DNA of 9,355 nt from Bacteroidaceae bacterium. GTDB taxonomy: Bacteria > Bacteroidota > Bacteroidia > Bacteroidales > Bacteroidaceae. The notes under the pieces were generated by a model that saw nothing but the letters and a program-made list of their open reading frames with translations, searched no databases and had not been told where the DNA came from. The stretch covers positions 1-9,355 of the forward strand of contig JAFYMV010000151.1 in the NCBI GenBank assembly GCA_017548225.1, in the 5' to 3' direction. The number at the start of each line of letters is the position of its first letter. The stretch's first letter is position 1. Shown piece after piece: positions 5,554 through 9,355 of this stretch. Made by a program: the position numbers and the translations under genes.

Positions 5554-7029
5554 TTACTGCGGACGGCTATAGTTGGGAGCCTCGCTGGTGATAGATACAT
5601 CGTGCGGATGACTCTCAAGCACACCGGCATTAGTGATGCGCACAAACTTTGCATCGTGCAACTTTTCGATAGTGGGAGCACCACAATAGCCCATACCTGC
5701 CTTCAAACCGCCTGCGAGCTGGTAGATCACCTCATAAAGCGCACCCTTATAAGCTACGCGACCTGCGATGCCTTCGGGAACAAGCTTCTTGGTGTCCTTG
5801 GTGCCAGCCTGGAAATAACGGTCTTTAGAACCATTCTCCATTGCTTCGAGCGAGCCCATACCACGGTATGCCTTAAACTTACGACCGTTGAAGATGATGG
5901 TCTCACCGGGACTCTCTTCAGTACCAGCTACGAGCGAACCGATCATTACACAGTATCCACCGGCAGCGATAGCCTTCACGATATCGCCAGAGTAGCGCAA
6001 GCCACCGTCAGCGATGAGAGGTACACCAGTACCCTTGAGCGCCTTAGCGACATCGTAGATAGCTGAGAGCTGGGGAACACCTACACCGGCAACCACGCGA
6101 GTGGTACAGATACTACCCGGACCGATACCTACCTTGATACCGTCAGCACCTGCCTCAACGAGCATCTTGGCAGCTTCGCCAGTAGCGACATTACCTACTA
6201 CGATATCAATGTTGGGGAACTCTCTCTTGGCCTCTTTCAACTTTTCGATAACACCCTTTGAGTGACCATGGGCGGTATCGATAACGATAGCGTCTGCACC
6301 AGCCTCAACGAGTGCGCGCATACGATCGAGAGTGTCGAAAGTAACACCTACACCTGCAGCTACACGCAAGCGGCCCTTGCTATCCTTACAAGCCATAGGT
6401 TTGTCTTTAGCCTTAGTGATATCCTTATAGGTGATGAGGCCGATGAGCCTGCCATCGTTGTCTACTACGGGGAGTTTTTCAATCTTGTGCTCCTGAAGGA
6501 TGGCTGAAGCAGCATCCATATCGGCCTGCTGGTGAGTGGTGATCAGCGGAGCCTTTGTCATGATATCTTCAACCTTGCTATCAAGGTTACGCTCAAAACG
6601 GAGGTCGCGGTTGGTAACAATACCTACAAGCTTGCCATCATTGTCCACTACAGGCACACCACCGATGTGATACTCGCTCATGAGTGCGAGTGCATCCTTT
6701 ACAGTAGCCTCGGGCTTGATAGTTACGGGATCATAGATCATACCATTCTCAGCGCGCTTCACGATAGCTACCTGACGAGCTTGCTCCTCGATAGACATGT
6801 TCTTGTGAATCACACCGATACCACCCTCGCGAGCAATGGCAATAGCCATCTTCGCCTCGGTAACAGTGTCCATAGCAGCTGTTACAAAGGGAATTTTCAG
6901 TTCAATATTCCGTGAGAACTTGGTCGCAAGCGACACATTGACGGGGATTACCTCCGAGTATGACGGCACGAGAAGAACATCATCGAATGTCAAGCCGTCC
7001 ATAATGATTTTGTCTGCAACAAATGACAT
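5554..7029 (-). CDS. guaB: IMP dehydrogenase
   Basis: GuaB converts IMP to XMP with NAD+, the committed step of GMP synthesis, in the cytoplasm as a tetramer. From the ATG at 7029 the protein has 491 residues, normal for bacterial IMPDH. The N-terminal segment GLTFDDVLL (12-20) starts the barrel. Two CBS domains (about 95-205) are inserted and would bind regulatory adenine or guanine nucleotides. The catalytic loop GPGSICTTR (303-311) carries Cys308, and DGGLRYSGD (341-349) binds the IMP phosphate. YRGMGSLEAM (388-397) and the flap dyad Arg404-Tyr405 (KDRYFQ), followed by VPEGIAGRVAYKG, are intact. A TTG four codons upstream (7041) is rejected in favour of the ATG that begins MSF, as in related proteins. 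It has its own promoter and terminator, hence probably a single-gene transcript. The adjoining guaA is not in the window. Confidence 0.98.
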   Translation of the reverse strand: MSFVADKIIMDGLTFDDVLLVPSYSEVIPVNVSLATKFSRNIELKIPFVTAAMDTVTEAKMAIAIAREGGIGVIHKNMSIEEQARQVAIVKRAENGMIYDPVTIKPEATVKDALALMSEYHIGGVPVVDNDGKLVGIVTNRDLRFERNLDSKVEDIMTKAPLITTHQQADMDAASAILQEHKIEKLPVVDNDGRLIGLITYKDITKAKDKPMACKDSKGRLRVAAGVGVTFDTLDRMRALVEAGADAIVIDTAHGHSKGVIEKLKEAKREFPNIDIVVGNVATGEAAKMLVEAGADGIKVGIGPGSICTTRVVAGVGVPQLSAIYDVAKALKGTGVPLIADGGLRYSGDIVKAIAAGGYCVMIGSLVAGTEESPGETIIFNGRKFKAYRGMGSLEAMENGSKDRYFQAGTKDTKKLVPEGIAGRVAYKGALYEVIYQLAGGLKAGMGYCGAPTIEKLHDAKFVRITNAGVLESHPHDVSITSEAPNYSRPQ

Positions 7030-7060
7030 ACAGCTATTCAATTATGAAAATTATTGCGTG

Positions 7061-7092
7061 CAAATTTAGCAGTTTTTCCTGTAAGATGAAAA
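7061..7092 (-). promoter_or_regulatory. guaB promoter
   Basis: On the minus strand TAAATTTG (7061-7068) matches the Bacteroidetes -7 consensus TAnnTTTG exactly. TTTTC (7088-7092), an imperfect -33 element, lies about 20 bases upstream. Transcription would begin near 7054, giving a leader of roughly 25 bases before the guaB ATG at 7029. Confidence 0.6.
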
Positions 7093-7291
7093 CATTTTGT
7101 GCGAAAAGTTGTAACAAGTACTATAAGATTTTGTTTTGTGCGCAAAAGCCCACCAAAATTTGATGAAATGGAACGATAAATCAGATTTCAGTACTCTGAA
7201 ACCTCAAATGGCCGACATACCTACCAGAGCATGACTGGTGGTAATATTTTAAGATATTTTGGGGCGAAAAGCTGTGAAATGTGGCAAAATA

Positions 7292-7323
7292 TTTGGAAAG
7301 AAAGAGAAAGTTTATTTCCTTTG
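7292..7323 (+). promoter_or_regulatory. acpP promoter
   Basis: TTTG at 7292-7295 (-33) and TTCCTTTG at 7316-7323 (-7, one mismatch to TAnnTTTG) are separated by 20 bases, as expected for the primary sigma factor of Bacteroidetes. Transcription would start near 7330, leaving an A/T-rich leader of about 35 bases, a feature linked with strong translation in this phylum. Confidence 0.65.
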
Positions 7324-7364
7324 CATCGCTTTAAGTTAATTATTCATCTATAAAAACTATTATT

Positions 7365-7601
7365 ATGACAGAAATTGAAGCAAGAGTAAAGGCTATCATC
7401 GTAGACAAGCTCGGTGTAGACGAGTCAGAGGTAACTCCCAATGCAAGCTTTACTAACGACCTCGGTGCTGATTCTTTGGATACAGTAGAGTTGATCATGG
7501 AGTTGGAGAAGGAGTTCAACACTTCTATTCCCGATGATCAGGCAGAGAAGATCTCTACCGTACAGGACGCTATCGACTTCATCGCTACTCTCGAGAAGTA
7601 A
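7365..7601 (+). CDS. acpP: Acyl carrier protein
   Basis: AcpP carries growing acyl chains on a 4'-phosphopantetheine arm during type II fatty-acid synthesis in the cytoplasm. The 78 residues match the family length. The motif GADSLDTVELIMELEKEF (34-51) holds the modified Ser37, followed by the acidic recognition helix II that partner enzymes dock on. The protein is strongly acidic, as is usual. The ATG at 7365 follows an A/T-rich leader and lacks a strong Shine-Dalgarno. Codon choice is more even and favourable than in its neighbours, as for an abundant protein. The gene is followed by a strong terminator, so it is probably transcribed alone. In many Bacteroidetes fabF follows directly, but here it does not. 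Confidence 0.98.
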   Translation: MTEIEARVKAIIVDKLGVDESEVTPNASFTNDLGADSLDTVELIMELEKEFNTSIPDDQAEKISTVQDAIDFIATLEK

Positions 7602-7625
7602 TCGGAGTACCCCGATAGTATTATA

Positions 7626-7669
7626 AAAAGTCGTAGTAATTGGATCTTTCCGATTATGCGGCTTTTTTT
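7626..7669 (+). terminator. Strong Rho-independent terminator of acpP
   Basis: A two-part stem is visible. The outer arm is AAAAGTCG / CGGCTTTT (7626-7633 with 7659-7666, one wobble). The inner arm is TAATTGGA / TCCGATTA (7637-7644 with 7649-7656, one wobble) with a TCTT loop. A small internal bulge (TAG against TG) separates them. A run of seven T (7663-7669) forms the end. It begins 24 bases after the acpP stop. It overlaps the first in-frame ATG of the downstream rnc frame, which argues against that ATG being the rnc start. Confidence 0.88.
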
Positions 7670-7676
7670 ATTATCA

Positions 7677-7684
7677 TACCTTTA
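7677..7684 (+). promoter_or_regulatory. rnc promoter, -7 element
   Basis: TACCTTTA differs from the Bacteroidetes -7 consensus TAnnTTTG only in the last base. It lies just past the acpP terminator and 16 bases before the proposed GTG start of rnc. No clear TTTG is present at -33, where the sequence is the terminator's 3' arm. Residual read-through from acpP may also feed rnc. Confidence 0.4.
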
Positions 7685-7700
7685 TCATATATACCCGACC

Positions 7701-8651
7701 GTGCACATAGACTCTCTGATCGACTACATACATTACCTGGTGAGCTGCAAAGACAAGGCCTTTGCCTGTCAGTTGCGCCAAATACTGGGATTCTACCCCC
7801 ACAACATTGCCATATACCGCGAGGCGCTGATGCACCGTTCACTCAACCACCACCGTCCGCACGAGCAAAAGAAAGACAACGAACGACTCGAGTACTTGGG
7901 CGATGCCGTCATTGAAACCGTAGTGAGCGATATACTGTACCACCAATTCCCCGGTAAAAAGGAGGGTTTTCTCACTTCTGTGCGAAGCAAGATAGTGCAG
8001 CGCAGCAGCCTCAACCGCATAGCCAAAGAGACCGGATTGGTAGAACTCATACAATCGACTCACATTAATCATACCCACAATAGCTTCATATCGGGCAATG
8101 CCTTCGAAGCATTGGTAGGGGCAATCTATCTCGATCGCGGATATGCACATTGCTACCGTTTCTTCAAAGAGTGCATCATGGGCAAGTATATCGATGTAAA
8201 CAAGGTAGCTAAAGAGGATGACAATTTCAAGAGCAAACTTATCGAGTGGGGACAAAAGATGCAGTATCGGATTGATTTCGAACTGATAAGCGAGAATACG
8301 ATAGGCACTAATAGCCCGACCTTCCGCACCCGCGTCTGCATCGAGGGTATAGAGGCTGGCTCGGGATTTGGCTACTCAAAGAAAGAGAGCCAACAGCTCG
8401 CTGCCAAAGAGGCCATGCGTCACATACGGAAGAGGACGGAGCTATATAAAAATATCGTGGCAAAGCACGATGAACAAAAGGAACTGGCAGCAATGAGCGA
8501 AGCTAATGATCTGCCACAAGGAGAGCAGCCCGAAGAGAGCAAAGCAGAGCTCCCCGTTACTGAAAAAGTCATGCCTGCTATCACCGTCCTTGACATCTCA
8601 AGTCCCACCGAAGCGAAAAATGAAGCTGTCGCATCACAAAATATGTTATAA
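7701..8651 (+). CDS. rnc: Ribonuclease III
   Basis: RNase III cuts double-stranded RNA, including rRNA precursors and structured mRNAs, as a cytoplasmic homodimer. From GTG 7701 it has 316 residues. The catalytic domain holds NERLEYLGDAVIE (60-72; Glu61, Glu64 and Asp68 match E. coli Glu38, Glu41 and Asp45), KKEGFL (86-91, Glu88 matching Glu65) and GNAFEALVGAIYLD (132-145). In the last, Glu136 matches Glu117, but Asn133 stands where E. coli has Asp114. The dsRNA-binding domain spans about 175-243, from FKSKLIEWGQ to GFGYSKKESQQLAAKEAM. About 70 further residues form an acidic Pro/Glu/Ala-rich tail, likely disordered; E. coli RNase III (226 residues) lacks it. An ATG at 7656 would add 15 residues but lies in the acpP terminator and upstream of the likely promoter, so GTG 7701 is preferred. 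The gene ends in tandem TAA TAA. Confidence 0.94.
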   Translation: MHIDSLIDYIHYLVSCKDKAFACQLRQILGFYPHNIAIYREALMHRSLNHHRPHEQKKDNERLEYLGDAVIETVVSDILYHQFPGKKEGFLTSVRSKIVQRSSLNRIAKETGLVELIQSTHINHTHNSFISGNAFEALVGAIYLDRGYAHCYRFFKECIMGKYIDVNKVAKEDDNFKSKLIEWGQKMQYRIDFELISENTIGTNSPTFRTRVCIEGIEAGSGFGYSKKESQQLAAKEAMRHIRKRTELYKNIVAKHDEQKELAAMSEANDLPQGEQPEESKAELPVTEKVMPAITVLDISSPTEAKNEAVASQNML

Positions 8652-8718
8652 TAAGTAGGAGTGTACGGAGTTTTTTCGTAAATTGCGCAGTCTTATCCGT
8701 TTATACATGTATTAAATC

Positions 8719-9355
8719 ATGAAAGCTGTTACAAAAAGATACCTTTTCATCGCGGTGGTATTCGCTGTGGTCATTACCGCCATTTGCCTACAACTGCCGC
8801 GCGAGAAAACTGTTACAATTGAGTTTGCCATAGGAAAACCTTGGCGACATGAGCAACTGACAGCCCCCTTTGATTTCGCCGTCGCAAAGAGCGAAGCAGC
8901 GCTTGAGCGCGAGCGAGCCGAAGTGATGGCCTCTCAGCGTCCCTATTATGCTATAGAGGCGCAAGTAGGCGCCACTGCCATAGATTCGTTCGCTACTTTC
9001 TACAAACGGGAGCTGCGACATATCGTAAGCAGTGCACTACAAAAGCGAGTGGCCCACCGCTTGGAAAGCATCTACAACAACGGCATCATTGGGAGCAACG
9101 ATCTTGCTCGCTTACAGGGCGACAGCATCAGCGCTGTCATGCTCATTGAGCAGAACAGGGCGCGCCCCATCCCCGTCAGCCACTTGTATACAGTGCAGCG
9201 AGCCTACGATAGCTTGATAGCTATCAGCAACACTCCTTTGGAACGCTATGTGCTGCAACAGAGCAACTTGAACGACTACATTACCCCCAACATACACTAC
9301 GACGCAGCAAAATCTGAAGCGGCGCGACGCGATGCCTTGGAGTCTATCTCGCCCA
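8719..9355 (+). CDS. PgpH-like 7TM-HD family phosphohydrolase, N-terminal part (3' end outside window)
   Basis: The frame is open from ATG 8719 to the window end, 212 codons without a stop. Residues 1-26 comprise a short basic start, MKAVTKRY, and a hydrophobic span (LFIAVVFAVVITAICL) that would be a membrane anchor. Then comes IGKPWRHEQLTAPFDFAVAKS (38-58), the hallmark of the extracytoplasmic domain in Bacteroidetes 7TM-HD proteins, followed by a charged, helical region (RERAEVMASQRPYY and beyond). The full protein should continue into seven membrane helices and a cytoplasmic HD domain. In PgpH of Listeria such proteins hydrolyse cyclic di-AMP; here that activity is inferred from family only, since the HD domain is outside the window. 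It lies 67 bases after rnc on the same strand. No clear terminator is seen between them, so co-transcription is possible. Confidence 0.85.
   Translation, partial: MKAVTKRYLFIAVVFAVVITAICLQLPREKTVTIEFAIGKPWRHEQLTAPFDFAVAKSEAALERERAEVMASQRPYYAIEAQVGATAIDSFATFYKRELRHIVSSALQKRVAHRLESIYNNGIIGSNDLARLQGDSISAVMLIEQNRARPIPVSHLYTVQRAYDSLIAISNTPLERYVLQQSNLNDYITPNIHYDAAKSEAARRDALESISP

Larger units (their letters stand above)
7030..7364. other. Divergent intergenic region between guaB and acpP, with repeats and hairpins
   Basis: No gene of credible length lies in these 335 bases. Besides the two outward promoters, the middle holds a near-duplicate motif TTTTGTGCG(C)AAAAG at 7095-7108 and 7134-7148. A related GCGAAAAG[T/C]TGT occurs at 7101-7112 and 7264-7275. 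There is a perfect hairpin TTTCAG-TACT-CTGAAA at 7186-7201. A second hairpin, CTACCAG / CTGGTGG (7221-7241, one wobble), is followed by TAATATTTT. The repeats could be regulator sites, and the hairpin plus T run could end a short plus-strand RNA. Both are guesses from pattern alone. Confidence 0.45.

Noticed and set aside
5602..6066. Plus-strand open frame opposite guaB (and similar long frames opposite polA, rnc and ybeY)
   Set aside because: These lie wholly inside strongly conserved genes on the other strand, show no recognisable domains and are rich in residues typical of antisense reading.
7030..7041. TTG 7041 as start of guaB
   Set aside because: The ATG at 7029 begins MSF, as in related IMP dehydrogenases, and a TTG start is less likely.
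8652..8718. Possible terminator between rnc and the 7TM-HD gene
   Set aside because: A T run is present at 8671-8676, but only a 4-bp stem can be drawn around it; not enough to call a terminator.

Overview
The window comes from a member of the Bacteroidetes, most likely order Bacteroidales. The proteins are typical of that group: a YbeY with Asp as its third metal ligand, a DUF4294 secreted protein, an acyl-CoA dehydrogenase with a long C-terminal extension, and a PgpH-like 7TM-HD protein. Promoters fit the Bacteroidetes pattern (TTTG at -33, TAnnTTTG at -7), and Shine-Dalgarno sequences are weak or absent. I cannot name the genus. I see no tRNA, rRNA, CRISPR array, insertion sequence or phage gene. 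This is core chromosome, not an accessory island.

Layout, left to right. The 3' end of an acyl-CoA dehydrogenase gene (+) runs in from the left edge and converges on ybeY (-), with a terminator hairpin between them. An AT-rich gap of 430 bases carries outward-facing promoters for ybeY and for polA (+), a full-length DNA polymerase I with 5'-3' exonuclease, proofreading exonuclease and polymerase domains. polA converges on a two-gene minus-strand unit: a small FMN split-barrel (PNPOx-like) protein followed by the exported DUF4294 protein. Next, also on the minus strand, is guaB (IMP dehydrogenase) with its own terminator and promoter. A 335-base divergent region with repeats and hairpins separates guaB from acpP (+, acyl carrier protein). 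acpP ends in a strong terminator. It is followed by rnc (+, RNase III) and by the 5' part of a PgpH-type 7TM-HD phosphohydrolase gene, which is cut by the right edge.

The genes serve separate housekeeping jobs: fatty-acid chemistry (acyl-CoA dehydrogenase, AcpP), RNA processing (YbeY, RNase III), DNA repair and Okazaki-fragment maturation (PolA), guanine nucleotide supply (GuaB), and probably cyclic-di-AMP turnover (PgpH-like). They look like neighbours, not one pathway.

No clear new multi-gene system is visible. The points most worth following up are: a cluster of four sliding-clamp-binding-like pentapeptides in the PolA interdomain linker, partly made by a 30-bp in-frame duplication; substituted active-site positions in YbeY (third His to Asp, and the E. 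coli Arg59 position to Leu) and in RNase III (E. coli Asp114 position to Asn); acpP followed directly by rnc with no fabF between; an rnc start that has to be moved downstream to a GTG because the first ATG lies inside the acpP terminator; and repeated motifs in the guaB/acpP intergenic region.
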